Under the pieces are notes generated by a model. That model searched no databases. It was not told the DNA's origin and saw only the letters and a list, made by a program, of their open reading frames with translations. Positions 22,989-36,148 of a DNA stretch of 64,000 bases are shown here, piece by piece (position 1 is the first letter of the stretch; every line of letters begins with the position of its first letter). The stretch is from Patagioenas fasciata (taxonomy: Eukaryota > Chordata > Aves > Columbiformes > Columbidae): positions 50,259,161 to 50,323,160 of the forward strand of contig NC_092522.1 in NCBI RefSeq assembly GCF_037038585.1, written 5' to 3'. The translations under genes were made by a program, and so were the position numbers.

Positions 22989-25900
22989 CTGCTTGGGTAG
23001 GAGGACTGAGAAAGGAACAAAAATCTTTCGTGGAGAAATAAAACTGCATCGTCTCAAGCTGCCAGTTAAACTCTGGAATTTGGTACTATTTGATCCCTGC
23101 ACTTGACTTAAACATCCACTCTTTGATCACATAAGTATTCTTCAGGCAAAGCAATGGTATTCATTTTAGGGTTTTTTGTTGTTGTTTTAATCAGCCTGTC
23201 AGGCTTATGTGCAGATTAAATGCAGATGCTTGCATGGTTTTCTGTGCGACTTTTAGAGCAGAAAGACTATTATATTTACAGCACTTTCTTCTTTTAATAG
23301 AGTCGACACTCCCAGTCTATTTGAAATCCAAGGGTACGGGGCTTTTTGCGAGTGTGCCTGATGTTCAGAATGGCAGTGATTGCTAAATCACTGCAGTCAG
23401 GCAGAAGCTGGTCACAGATAGAAGCTACTTCAGTCTCTCCAATGCACTTTGCCAAGCACTCAGCCACCCCAGCATGGCAGTTCTGAGTCCTTCCTCAGCT
23501 AAGACCCACACTTGAGTCCATAAATACACAGCAATGTGCCTGTGCCTGACAAGTGCCCGCAGGAAGCTGTCGTCGCCAAGTCTTAGTTCCCAGTGAGTTC
23601 TCTGTAGTCTCAGCAAGTGCAGCCACGTTCTGGAGATGAAAGGCTGGTGCACACTGCACTGCAAATGATGGGCTCTGGAAGCTGTGCTTTCCCAGATGAA
23701 GCACACCAACGGGAAGACAATGTGCCTTGGTGGGCAGGATGGGAAATCTTTAACCCATATTCCAAATTGATCTGCTCTGTGACCCTACACCCTTTGTGCC
23801 TTGGTTCCTACCACCTCAACTCAAATTACTTCATGTGTGCTGTGATGCTGACTCCTGCGGTGCTCTCCCACTGCTTGCCAGTCCCCTGGCCACCCCAGTG
23901 AGGATGACTACAGACAGGATCTCCAGGGATGAGAAGTTTCCGCACCTGACATATTCTGCCCCAAGCTCTGCTCCAGCACCAAGAAGGATTCAAACCTCGC
24001 TCTTCCATCACCAGCAAGAGCTCTGTGAGCTGCTTTGGGCTGTACAATGGGGAGTCGCAGCGCTGCTTATCCTGTGGCTGTTGCTACCTCTGAGCTTCTA
24101 CACTGCACCCTGATACTGCATGGTTCTTAAGGCGTTGCTGGTTATTGTGGACCTATGGCTGACTCTGTTTTGCACTGCAATGTAAATCCTCACACAACAA
24201 AGGGTTGATGTATCAAAGGAAAACAGAGATGGCAACATTTGTATGTTCTGAGCAGCTGCAGTTGTACTGTGCCATATAAGAGCTAAGTATCTTCATGAGA
24301 AGACTGACTTGGCTTTTCATCATTGCTTAGAGGTTCCCTCCAGGCCAGCATTCCAAGCAGCCCCTGAGGAACTACTCCAGACTCACTGTCTGTGTGCTGG
24401 AAGTGATCTCAGAGGCAGTGTGGCAGTGTACTTGCTGCTGCACTGCAGAGCTTTATCTAGACACTCTGCAGTGGTGTTTAATACTCACACATTTCAACAG
24501 CTAGGTAGCTGTCAAGATGGCTAGTTACCTAATATCAAACTAAGGACCCAGCCCAATCATATAGTGAAGATAATGTGCCTCATAAAATGAGAAACAGCAA
24601 TCCTGCTACAGTGGTAGGGAAGTTAGAGCTATCCCTCTCCTGTCAATAGATGGACCCTAGGTACTGTTTATGACTATGGGAGAGTCTTACCCGCCAGATA
24701 TCACTCTTCCCTGGCATCCCCCATTCCCAGATCCCCTGTGAGGTGACGAACATCCCCCTTGCTCTTTAATCTCTTCAGCAAGACTATCATTCATTGTGAG
24801 GGTGGTAAAAATGGTCTTAGCATGAACATGAAACCATGAAGGAGTCACCATTTCACAGCAGTTTAACCCCTACCGTATGACTGAGTGTAGGGAAAAAAGG
24901 GGCCTGGGAGACAGATGCTTTTAAGAAGCAGCATCTGCCTTATAAATCTATAAAAGACAGCCAAATGTCCTTGGAAAATGTTCCCACTGCTCCTTAATCA
25001 GAATGTATTCTTCCTTTTGAAGCCATCTGGGACAGGCATGTTGTCCATTCCACCTCAGCCAAAGCAGAATTGTCATCACTGTGGTTCAGTATGTTCCCTC
25101 TTCAGTGGCTTATTTTGTACGTGGTGATGAAGATGAATTAAAGAGTTGGTAAAAAATTTGGAGCAGTTCTGTTTAAATTCTGTAGAAGGAGATTATGTGC
25201 AAGAATAAAAACAAATGTGAACATATCCTTGATTTTTAAGTGACACTGTTCTATTTACAGGACAACATATATTAACACCCTGTTCTACCCTTGCATGAGT
25301 TTTATCTCTGTGTCAAGGCATTAATTATACTTGAGTTATTTTTTGTTTTGCACTATGACAGCATTCTTCCATCCTAGATTACTCCACAAGTAATGAAATA
25401 TTATGCTTGGAAGCAGGAATAGTGATATCCCTGCATAAACACTCCATTCTATTAATGTAAGAAGTGTGATACTCAGTAACCAAGTCTTTGTACTTTCTGT
25501 TGAGTGGGATAGATAGGGCTTCAGACTGGTTCAGTAGTGCTCATAGGGTTGTTTTAAGCTCTGTTTTCTTTCTCTTTTTCCAGACCTGGCTAACAGAGTA
25601 ATCCCAGTGCAGAAAGTTTGGAGCACTTGAATGGGAGCAGAAGTGGTCTATGTCTTCCATAGCAGACATATGCTGGTTGGGGTTGGCCCTTGCACAGGTC
25701 CTTACAGGAGATGCATTATCTCCTTTATGACCTTTGGCCACTTTCAGAGACATGTGAAGAAGACTTAGTGCGTTGGGTCCAATGTCATTAAAATGAGGTC
25801 TTAGAATTGTCAAAAAACAGGAAATTTCTTCTTAGTCTCATGCCAGGAACTGCTTGCCTGGTAAAACAGGTCTCTTCCCAAAGACTGGGAGGGGACTTTC

Positions 25901-26237
25901 CAGTTCACAAGCAGTTTCTTCAGTAATCCATGGCAGGAAGAGTCCAGGGAAGGTTATTTTCTCATATAAAGTGATCACAAACCCTTTGTTACAACCCTAG
26001 AGGTGGGAGAAATTCAGCAAGTTAGAGATTTCACAAAACGTGACATTTATTCAGAAAAACAAGATCTGAGAACACCAAGTACAGTGGGAAGTTCTCATCC
26101 AGTTACACCATCAACCAAAGGGGAAAAAACAACAGTGGAGTGACAAAAATGCTGAAAGACCATCTTCTAGTGCAGTCCTGTCTCCTCACCACAGCCCTGC
26201 TCTTCTCTCTATAGCACCCATCCATGCCAATGTCTCA

Positions 26238-26279
26238 CTGGAAGAAATCCTTAAAAACTATTTTGGAGATTTCTTCCAG
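26238..26279. repeat. 42-nt hairpin with 12-bp perfect stem
   Basis: CTGGAAGAAATC at 26238-26249 pairs exactly with GATTTCTTCCAG at 26268-26279. Inside, after one mismatch, two G-U type pairs and four A-T pairs (26253-26256 with 26261-26264) extend the stem to a 4-nt loop ACTA. The whole segment is thus nearly self-complementary. It contains GGAA/TTCC words that resemble ETS or STAT half-sites. The role is unknown. Confidence 0.85.
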
Positions 26280-28536
26280 GATATCCCTGCATCCATTCCA
26301 GATTCAAATGAGCAGCCACAATCACTATCTCCCTTTCAAAACCAGGAATTGATTCTTTTTGGGAAACAGAAATAAACATAGGTGACACAGTCTCCCAGGA
26401 ACACGTACTTCCCTTTCACAGAGACCTCATTCTCATGTATCATTGAATTATTGTTGTTGTGGAAGAACATCCAGAAGCAAGGGAACGAGCATGGCAAGTG
26501 TCAGGCAGATGTACACAGTGATAAGTTGTCTATTCTGCAGTATTTATAATTGAAGCAGACAAATTACATACAAAGGGCAGAGGGAAATGTGAAGCAGGCA
26601 GTCTCATACAGAGACACATGTGGCTGTAGGAGGCCTGGCACAAAGACATGTTTGTTATTCCATAAGAGATCTCAAGATTTGGTGTTTCCTAACCAAGGTA
26701 AATGAAAACATGAAGCTGAACATTTGTGAGCAAGCAAAGATGGGAAAAAATAACCAACTCCATTTGTAGCCAATAATTTCCTTACAACATTTGGTAATAT
26801 TTTGTTTTAATCAGCCTTTTTTCTTTCTGTAAATTTACCAGAATCTTAAACTCCAGATCTTTCACTTAAAATGCACTAATTTAATAAAAATTTTCCCCTC
26901 AAAAATTTTGTTTTAGGATATTTGCCAGCAACTGTGTTATTCTGTGAAGAGCTCTTGACAAACTGTGTTCTGGTAAAAAACGTTTTGTCAAAAGACTGCT
27001 AAGCAGCTCTGTTGTTTCCAAGGTTTTTCTTCTCAGCAAGCACTAACTAATGATGCTGCTTCCTTGAGCTGTAATAATCATCCTACGTAACAATCCTGGC
27101 GAGAGATTTGATGAAGCAAAACATTCTGTATAAATATTGAAGTCTGGTCCAGCGTGGAGCTTAAAAGCACAGATTTGACCTTTATCAGAAAGAGTAGGTT
27201 GAAATACAGTTCCTATCCTAGCCACTGTGTCACCTGACTTTTTCCTCCAAAACTGAAAGGCAGTTGCCAATACCATGGGATCCTGCTCCACCACTAGGAA
27301 TACCAGGCGCTCCCACCCCATGATAGCAATGAAACAGTCATACTTCCAATGGGAAAAGCTTCTTGTTTGGGAGGGAAACAGCAGCCACCCATTTGAGGAT
27401 TGGCCATTTCTTCCCCTGTAGGGAAGACCAAATTTTCCATTAATGATTCCAAATTGTGGTCAGAGATCTGTCTGAGCTACCTGTTTATTGTATTTTCACC
27501 AGACTTGTGAGGGAACTTCCATGACTAAAATCACAAAGGCCAGATAGCGTAACTTTGAGATGCTAGTACCTTTGTTCTGCCCCAGGAGGGATATTTGGAG
27601 CAAACGGATTTTCTAGAGTTCATCAGATCTACTGCCAAGAAAGGCCTCTATATGAATGCTGTGATTTGAAAACTGACTTTTGTCTTTGGTTTGTTGGGAT
27701 TTTCCTGCTACATTAGTTCCATCGGCACATATGTCTCTGCACAATACAAGAAATTTTTCTAAGACCAGCTATGTCACATCGATTCCTCACCTGCATTTAC
27801 TTTTAGAGGAGTGTAGGTTTACTGCTGTGGCATTGTGTGGTCTGGTCTAAAATTAATTTGTCTCAACCACAGAGAATTTGTCAAAATGCCTCCTACTGGG
27901 CAATGCTGATTCTTTGAGTACAGGCAGTCTTGATTCAGTGAGCTTCTTGCAGTCTGGGGTTTCACAGGTGTGATGTCAGGGAAGAAAAAGGTTTTCTGTG
28001 CTTCCACCATAGTCAACCATAGCAAATTAATTGTCTGAATAAGAGTCTAAATTTTCTTCATTAGTTTCCTCACCCTCCTAGTTTTACATCTCATTTAGGT
28101 AAAATATTTATCTGATGCAGAGTTACAAAAAAAGAGGGATCTTCAACCAATAGTTTAGATGATGGCTAATGAAGAAAATATAAAAAGTATAGTGTTAGAA
28201 TAATTATCAATAGCATAAACTATAAGCTCCTTAGTAATTTTTCTTTGGGCAGTCGAATCCAGCCAGAGTTGTTGGGGAGACCTGGATGCTGATAAAATGT
28301 GTCTCTGAGAGCTAGCAATGGAAAGGGTGGGTGACCAGTCTAAGCAGCAGCTGGAGCAGGGCTTCCTGCCCTCCATTGAGCGCCGCAGATGGGCACTGCT
28401 TCCTGCTGCCCTCCACCCTCCTTCCATGCCAAGCTCCAGCCCTGGTGGGTCTCTGGGAGACAGCCTGGAGAAATGCCACTAAAAGAAAAACAAATCTACA
28501 TTGCAAAAATGGCCTGTATTGTAAACTCTTTCTCTC
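26280..28536. other. Unique gene-free sequence
   Basis: AT-leaning DNA with no gene or mobile element recognised. The longest open frame is about 90 codons. Confidence 0.65.
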
Positions 28537-28577
28537 AAAAAAAAAAAAAAAAAGAAATAAGAAAGAAAGAAAAAAAA
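28537..28577. repeat. Poly-A tract grading into (GAAA)n
   Basis: Seventeen A are followed by GAAATAAGAAAGAAAG and a second A run. The pattern is that of a decayed A-rich microsatellite, possibly seeded by a lost retroposon tail. Confidence 0.85.
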
Positions 28578-29589
28578 GATGAGAAACAACCCCCATCCTA
28601 CACAAAATGCATTGCTGGATGCAAATAGCTGAATGCTAGTCAACCCTTGACTGCACAAAGAGAGGCTGGTTGTAAACAAAACAGAGAGAGCTGAGACGGA
28701 GCCTTCTAACGAAGGCTATTGAAGTTTGTGCTCCCTGTAACTTGAAAGCCGCAAATGCTGAAAGAACCATCTGTATTAAACCATGGCTGGGATCATGTTC
28801 ATTAGCTGGTTGGCTGTAAATATAGCCTCCCCCCAACACAAAAGGTAACGCATGTCAGCTCAAACCATCACCAGCAGGTTTGTGTAAATATTTACTGGGC
28901 TGTTCAGACTGCTGTAATTTGAGGCTGTTGATGTCTCACAAACAAGTTAGAAAATGAGCTGGCAAGTTCCTGAAAACAGTGTCAAAAGGCAGCTCCGGTA
29001 CAGTAGAGGGAATGTGAGCTTTGTGCTGTTTTCTCTGAGGGCTGCAAGGCTTCCCAACTGCTTCAGCCTGCGTAGCTTTTGGCCTCCTTACAGTTGAAAC
29101 TCAGATTTAAAGGTTTAGAACCCTTTAAACATTGTTTTTCCTTTACACTCTAGCAGAATGTTTCTTGGGAGTTTCAGATGTTGGGGTGAGGATGAGAACT
29201 TTGCTTACGTTAATTAATTTTTTATTCCTTCCTTCATAAAAAATACATCAGGGCATAAAGCCACCTGTAAGAGGGCTGTGGGATCACAGGTGGTCCACCC
29301 ACCCTAGTAAAGCTGCCAGCCCTGTCCCTTGTGGCTCATGAAGAGGCATTGGGCTAACCCCCATGTACCTGAACAACCACTGTATTGCTCTTTTGAACTT
29401 CAGTTGCTGGCACCAGGTATCCAAATCTATTGGAGATCCCAGAGTAAATGGCCTGAACATGGTGCACAAAGTCCTAAGGTTGTGAGAGAAGAGGGCTACA
29501 GCCTGCTCCAGCAAGCAGGGGCAGGGCATGGATGCAAGCTCTGGTTTCGTGGCTGCCCACACATTTTCCACCTGTGCAAGCTACTAGTC

Positions 29590-29645
29590 TCCCAGGATGA
29601 TACCTATATAAGGCTGTGCCCAGGGAGTAGTTCAGATGTGGCCAC
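29590..29645 (+). promoter_or_regulatory. TATA-box match upstream of a CpG-bearing stretch
   Basis: TATATAAG lies at 29605-29612, and a stretch with four CpGs (about 29649-29670) begins some 40 bases downstream. The spacing would suit a transcription start near 29635-29640. The 154-codon open frame 29329-29793 spans it without domain support. A weak or chance promoter. Confidence 0.2.
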
Positions 29646-29820
29646 CAATCCGAAGTGCAGAGCGCGAGAAGGGCCAGAAATGTCAGCAGTTCAGCCATGG
29701 AGATGTGCCTCAGGGCTAGAGAACAGTCTCTGGTCTGTTTTACACTGTGGAGTGGATGTAGCTACAGCAATCACCTTTCCCCAGTCTCTTTGAGTGGAAG
29801 AAATCCCCTATTCACAAAGA

Positions 29821-29842
29821 AAACAAACAAACAAACAAAAAA
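29821..29842. repeat. (CAAA)n microsatellite
   Basis: Four to five AAAC units end in an A run followed by CCCC. Confidence 0.85.
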
Positions 29843-29849
29843 CCCCACC

Positions 29850-32800
29850 AAAGTTAGGAAAGGTCATCCTCATGGTGTATGCGATGCTTCGATGCTTGAG
29901 TGTGATTTTAAAGAGCTGCACAAGGAGAACTGTCTGATTAATTTTTGAAGTGTGCTGGTCTTCAGAGCTTTTTTTTTTTTGTCCTCCCAGTGAAGACAAC
30001 AGGGATAGTTTAGAGATCAGAGGTGGTCTATGAGTCCAGGGAACAGTACACAGAGAAATGGTCCTTGGGATCAAAGGGCTGGACAAACTGGTGCATTCAG
30101 CATGCGCTCTGTGCCCATAGCCCTGCTCAGCCCAAGGCACCAGCTGGGAAATGCTATGTTTCTCTTTTGCATGAAGAGTGCCATTGCCCAAACAGGCTGC
30201 AGGTATGTTGATGAGGAGGGGGTTTTGCGAGCTGGGATCTGTTGTCCTCACTGCTATAAATTACCCCTATCAAAATGAGCACTTGGTATCTGAGTGGCAT
30301 TTACTGCCTTTAAACCACTTAGTGTTGGGAATCCCTGACTGGTGCAAAACTGTTGAGGCATGTTTCACAGAAACACTGCTGCCCTCCTTACAGGTGCAGG
30401 TGTGTGCAGCAAGGTGAGGGGTGGTCTGATGCACTGTGCATCCCCATCTCCTCCCTGGGACATGGCTGGGTACATGTGGCTACCACAGGAAATCCAAGAG
30501 AGCTGTCTCCATCCTCCTGGGCTGCTGCTGTGCATTGCTTTGTCTCCAGGACCAGAGGAAAAGATGGCTCTCTGAGAGCCACTGCACGCCTCCATCCCCA
30601 GCTGTGCCCAGCCAAGCTCAGGGGCCATCAACACTGTTTCTGGGCATGTGGCAAGAAGCAGCCAAAAAAAAAAAGACAGCAGATTCACAGCCAGGTGTAT
30701 TATTTTTTCATGCATTCTCCTACTGAACTATTACGTGCTGACTGCTGCAGGACCATTATCTCAGCTCTTCAGATGGTACAAGTCAGTGAGATTTCATTTC
30801 CATCAGTGGAGTGCCCCTGACTTACACAACCTCATGGTTTAGTCTAGGAGACTTCACATGACAGACCTCAGGGTCTATATCCTGTGATCTCAGTGTCTCA
30901 TAATGTGACTTGTGCACTAAAATCAGCCCTCCAAGAAGCCAGCCATGTAACACCCAGTTTGTGAGTCATTTCATTTGTTTGGTGATGGAGGGACAAGTTT
31001 TGCAGCTTCCACACATAATTCAGTATTTCAGGTAATTTCCATCTGAGGCAGGGCTCTGTCACTCAGAAATCCCAGCTCTGCTGACGTGTAAACAGAAGAT
31101 GCCCACTCCCAGCCTTCTGTGGTAGCTCTCCTGTTCAGTGAGGAAGGCACATAAAATATACCCCGGACTTTCAGTGCTCACAGTATGAATTTGGGATGGG
31201 AATTTTTTTTTTTTTTTTTTAAAGTAGCAAAACCAGAGGTGTCAAGGTCCTCCTTATCAAAAATCTTCTTTCTCAGAGAGTTAAATGAAGTGGCTAGATC
31301 CACCAGTCTCTGCTCTTTTGGTTACTGCAGAAAATGAATAATGCAGATGTTACCAGAACAAGAGACTAGAATTAGTCCTGCGGAGGAAGCATAAAACCCT
31401 ATCTGCACTACGGCACTGTGTGGGTATGTGTTGCACCAAACTCCATCAGAGAGAATTTATGTAAACAGTAAGAACTAGTTTACCATGACAGGCTTTATTG
31501 TGGGCAACCCTGACAGCAAAATCTGAAATAATTTGAAGACAGAAGGTAATCCTTTTCCTGAAGGGGCTGTTTCGGATGGGCTGGAGAGGAGCATGAATTC
31601 TGCTCTGTGGGTCAGCTGTCTCCATGGGTAATTGCAAAGTGGAGAAACTTCCTCAGACAGCTCTGTTTTCCACTATAGATGTACAAATAGAAGATGTGAA
31701 GCAGGGGAGGAGGGGAAAAAGGTGTCAATTAATTCTTAATAATGAATACTCCAACTGCCATCACTCCCTCACCTGAGATAATGCAGAATAACAGGATGAT
31801 ACCATGCTGGCTTATGTGGGCAACATATGTAAAAGATTTCTGTGGAGTGGATCATAATCACAATCCTTGGATTTCAATAGAATGCAAAGTATCCCACAGA
31901 GAAACATTATTTCCTATTTCTAGGTTACATCATTACATCCAAATCTGTAGCAAAGCTGGGTAGAGTTGCCAGGATACCTATCTATACTGTGCCTTAGTCA
32001 TCAGAACAGAAAGCTTCTCCTGGAGAAGGATTCGACTGTGGGTACTTCATCCTTACAGAGCAAGGGGCTAGAATCCTCTCACTTGCAGGATGACGTCTTC
32101 CTTCTTTTCTAGACTTTGTCTTTCCACAGCCTCTGAAATTTACTTCTGCTCCAGGATGCTACGTCCAGCAAGGAGGTTGATTTGATTTGCATTTAATTTT
32201 TTGGTCATCCACTTCTGGCTGCATTACAAGCTGAAGGAACACACTTTTCCTTACACAACTAGCCCACAGCCCATGGCTGTAGCTTTTAGGTGCTGAGGTA
32301 ACACAAACAATAAAGAGCATGTTACTAAAAGGGTATTTTCTCTGCCCATAAACCCTCATCCAATGGCATGAAGCAGAGGCGGGGATGCCTGTTTCCTCAC
32401 ACAAGAGCCCTCACTGGCTGTGCTACCCATTCTCAACTCATGACTGCCTGCTGCTGTCTCCGAGGGCATTGGCCGTACTGCACTGGTGGAAGCACCACAG
32501 TAACCGCAGGGCCTCTGCTGTGAGCAATAGATATAAGCAGAAGTCCTGGTCTCACTCCCATGAGGTCTAGGAACTAGAAGAAAATGTAATTCTACTTCTC
32601 AAAAATGCACAAATGATACACAGAGAACTATTGCAGAAAATACGGAAGAATATAATGTCATTTTCGTAGTCAACCTTTCCTGACCTGCACTTTCCCTGTA
32701 GTGATTAACCTCTGTGCAAAGTGAGTGTGAGATGCTACCAAGCCAGAAGAGATGTTCTCCCAAGTGTAGTTTATGCTCCTATACATTATTATACACAGTG

Positions 32801-34290
32801 CAGAATGCAAGTGGCTCAAGCAGAAAAGATTTCCATTTCAAATAGACAAACACTTTACTATTGCAAAGCTAACAGGAAGGCAAGGTGGAAACTACTAAAT
32901 AATATCTCTGACAGTGGTATTGAATAGATCCCTCATGCCAACAGGGTCATAAATCGAGTTGCTTTGACAGCAAATTGGCACCTGAAGGATGTTTTCACAG
33001 ATAGCATCTCTGCCCATGTGTTGTGGAAGCAGATTGGGATGGCAACAAGGAACACAGGGTTTAGCCCTCAAATGCCAACCTTATGTTTATTTGCTCTAGA
33101 TATTTTCTGGGACAGAAGAAGTGAGGAGATAAATAGCAAGAAAGTAAGGGTAAACAAGGGAAGAAAAATGGTAGTTTTTGAATAATTTGAGCCCTACATC
33201 CACAATGCAAACTTATCAGGAAAACAATCCAAATGTAAGCAGCATGCAGAAGTGACCTTTCAGTGCCCAGTGCTCTGGGTTGCTGGAGTTGCAAGCAGCA
33301 CTGCACCTAGATCACAGGTCAAAACCCAGAATTTCCTCTGGAGAAGTACCTTGTCCAATTACAGAACTGAAAGCAAAAACACTGACATTTCCTGTCAGTA
33401 CAAAGTTCTAGGAAAAAAATAATGCACAATGATTCTGATAACAACCTTTAGAAAATTTAGAAACAGAACTCCACCTGAAGTTCTATGAACTCTCTAGACC
33501 CTCAGTCACCTGCAGTTTCTAGATGCCTTTGAACTAATCAGAATGGAGCAGCGGTCCTTGAGCTTATTCCCTGGGGCATGATGCCAAGGGACTAAAATAG
33601 GTTGTCACATTTGTTGGGCCAGGGTCGAAAGTCTGCCTTCTGCAAGATGATTTGTCAAAATCTCCATGTTATGAATAGTCTTTTGCTACAGGGAAATGAC
33701 ATTTCCTGGCACCAAAGCATCCTCCAAGACACTTCCCAGCTAGCTGAAATATGGACACTCAAGGAACAGGTGCTATTTGCTCCATGGTGTAAAGATCAGA
33801 ATTAAAATCACTGTAGAAATTCCGAGTCCATTTTACAAGAGACACTCCTGGGAAAGGGAGGGAGGCAGTGGGGTGATTGGCTGAGCTCAGATCCTGATGA
33901 CAGGCAGCTTGTGTGGTTATAAAAAGCATTGGCAGGCTCATCCTGCATAGATGGACAACCAAACTTTTCTCTCAGTTTCTGATAGATGCCACGGTACAAA
34001 ACAACATAAAGAAGTACCAGCAGGGCTTCTTCTGGTTATCATCACATTCAAACTCTTTAACTTCCACCACAGTCTGTTAAACTTTTTCCCTCTCGCCTGT
34101 GCTCACAAAGGAAAAGAAAAGCTACCACGGCCTTTGTAAGCAAACGATTCACCTCTGTGCTGCACTGAATTGGCTGGATGATCAGAATGCTTCCAAAAAC
34201 TGGGAGTTTCCCTGTTAAGTTTTCCTGGATGCTCTCGGCATTGCCACGTGGGCGTTGGTGCTGTGCTGCTCAGGGCGTTGGCAGCTGGGG
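29850..34290. other. Unique gene-free sequence
   Basis: No exon or element is recognised. Frames of 147-155 codons near 29.8-30.8 kb overlap on both strands, start mostly at non-ATG codons and lack domains. The rest is AT-leaning unique DNA. Confidence 0.6.
31203..31220. repeat. Poly-T tract (18)
   Basis: Eighteen T followed by AAAG, with no flanking element. Confidence 0.9.
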
Positions 34291-34528
34291 TCATAGAATC
34301 TTAGAATCATAGAATAGTTTGGGTTGGAAGGGATCTTAAAAGGTCATCTAATCTAAGCCCCCTGCAATGAGCAGGGACATATTAAACTAGATCGGGTTGC
34401 TCAGAGTCCCGTCCAGGCTGGCCTTCAATGTCTCCAGGGATGGGGCATCTACCACTTCTCTGGGCAACCTGTTCCAGTACTTTACCACCCTCATTGTAAA
34501 AAATTTCTTCCTCATGCTTCTTTCCTCA
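34291..34528 (-). mobile_element. CR1 LINE 3' end
   Basis: The plus strand starts TCATAGAATC with three CATAGAAT/TTAGAAT octamer copies (34292-34315). It continues with TTGGGTTGGAAGGGATCTTA and the CR1 tail words CCAGGCTGGCC, CTGGGCAACCTGTTCCAG and CACCCTCAT in reverse complement. Similarity ends near 34525, so only about 235 bases of the 3' end inserted. It is more decayed than the copy at 17 kb. Confidence 0.92.
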
Positions 34529-35812
34529 TGTTCATGCACCCAGACACACTAGTCTCTCCTGTGATGTCCGATCAAGTGGTATTAGCAAAGATAAGGCTAA
34601 GAGGGACATATCAGCAGATGACAACCAGACATGGACTTGGGGCTGCAGGGTTACATGTTCACCAGCTCTGCTGGCCAGCTTCCCTGCAGAGCATCCAGGC
34701 AGCGGGAGATGCTTGCCAGGAAGTACTGAATGGTGCCAAACCCTCTGACATCAACCCCATCAACCTCTGACGACCAATAGGAAATTTCCCTTCCCAGACT
34801 CATGTGGCACTCTGGGATACAACTATTTGGTAGGAACCTTGTGTGGGAGTTTGTGCACTGGGCAGGTGGTGGTTGGGTGGCTTCCTGTGGTGACACTGCT
34901 GTGTAGTTGGATGGGAGAACACTCCATCTCCTGGAGTCTTTGCTGTGCTAATGCTGGTTTTGCTCATGCCCTACCAGGTAACACATAGGAGGATGAAGGT
35001 GGTACATGCTGCTGGTTGGAGGCAGTACATGCTACCTGTGTGCCTAAATTCAGCTTGGACAAAAATGTGTGCAGTTCTGTGGCAGGGTAATATGATCACC
35101 CCCATTACTGCATTTCCATGGAGCATTTTAATTTTGTACCGGAGGGAATGAAAGGTGGTTGGGCGACCCTGTTTTTACAGACAGGTCCCTGGTGAGTGTA
35201 CAGTGAGACATCTCCATCTTGTGCCACCCTGGGCAGCCAGCCCAGGGCCACCATTGCCCTCTGTTGGCAAAATCCTGAGATCTTCCCTCTTGCTGCCTGC
35301 TTTGTGTTACCACAGAGCATATCCCACCTCTGGGTGCTGGTGCCAGGTCTTGCCACATCAGTCCTCCTTTCTGCCCTTCCTAAAGTCCAGAGCTGCTGGG
35401 CACCCAGAAGAAAATAAAAATATGTGCTGTTGAAAATCACAATGAATCACACTTCTCAAAATGCTGTACTTTTCTCTCTGGTCTCAGAAAGAAAACTTTA
35501 ACTCTCTTCCAGATCCTGCCCATTTGTGTTTTCTGACCAATTTAGGGGGATCTGTTTGTTTTTCCTTCCGTCAGCAGCCAATAAACTAAATCCTTTTTGC
35601 AGACGTGCATGTAAAGGGTATAATTTCCTCAATAAAGGAATAATTTTTTATATATAATCAGAGAGCCTTTCTCTGTCTCACTGTCAACACAGCTTCAGTC
35701 CATTAGCTTTCGGTAACAACATCCCTCACCTGGGTCATTCAAAGAAGGAAGACAAGGAAAGGAAAATTATTGTCTGCTATAGCTGCTGGCTGGTACAGGC
35801 CACAGGGAGATT

Positions 35813-35830
35813 AAAAATAAATAAATAAAA
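35813..35830. repeat. (AAAT)n microsatellite
   Basis: Three to four AAAT units. Confidence 0.85.
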
Positions 35831-36036
35831 TTGTCCAGTTAAAAGCAAGGACTGAATCCAAGAACTCTATGACAAAAGCATTTTGCATTGTTGATTCTCC
35901 CAGCTCCCCACAACTTGTGTTGTCTCTATGCTACACCATCGTGGTGTGTATTTGACAAGTAGATTTAAACAGATGCTACTCCACATACCCATTTTATGCA
36001 TTCTTCTTTGGTATAAGACATATCTCTCTGGTTAAA

Positions 36037-36057
36037 CTGTAGACTGCCAGTCTACAG
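36037..36057. repeat. Perfect inverted repeat, 9-bp arms
   Basis: CTGTAGACT-gcc-AGTCTACAG is an exact inverted repeat with a 3-base centre. About five 9-bp arms at short spacing are expected by chance in 64 kb, so this alone is not strong. A second one lies 60 bases away. Confidence 0.9.
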
Positions 36058-36116
36058 GAGAGGATATCATGCTAGTTACCATGTTATCAGTTACATTAAG
36101 AGTGACACATGTCAGT

Positions 36117-36136
36117 CATTGTCATTTATGACAATG
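36117..36136. repeat. Perfect inverted repeat CATTGTCAT-tt-ATGACAATG
   Basis: Nine-base arms with a 2-base centre end 13 bases before the CR1 at 36149. The outer hexamers CATTGT and ACAATG are SOX-type words, as at 11304 and 47538. Confidence 0.9.
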
Positions 36137-36148
36137 GAAGAGGAAGAA

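Larger units (their letters stand above)
21800..26237. other. Unique gene-free sequence
   Basis: No exon is supported. The contents are two homopolymers listed separately and a possible MIR-like word order near 23765-23815. Open frames of up to 105 codons overlap each other on both strands and look like chance. Confidence 0.65.

Noticed and set aside
30353..30820. Overlapping frames of 116-155 codons on both strands
   Set aside because: Openness on both strands indicates local scarcity of stops; no family resemblance.
32025..32045. Reverse GTCGAATCC resembling a tRNA B box
   Set aside because: No A box or cloverleaf pairing on the minus strand.
35245..35262. GCCCTCTGTTGG resembling a CTCF core
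   Set aside because: One key mismatch and no flanking match; too weak by eye.
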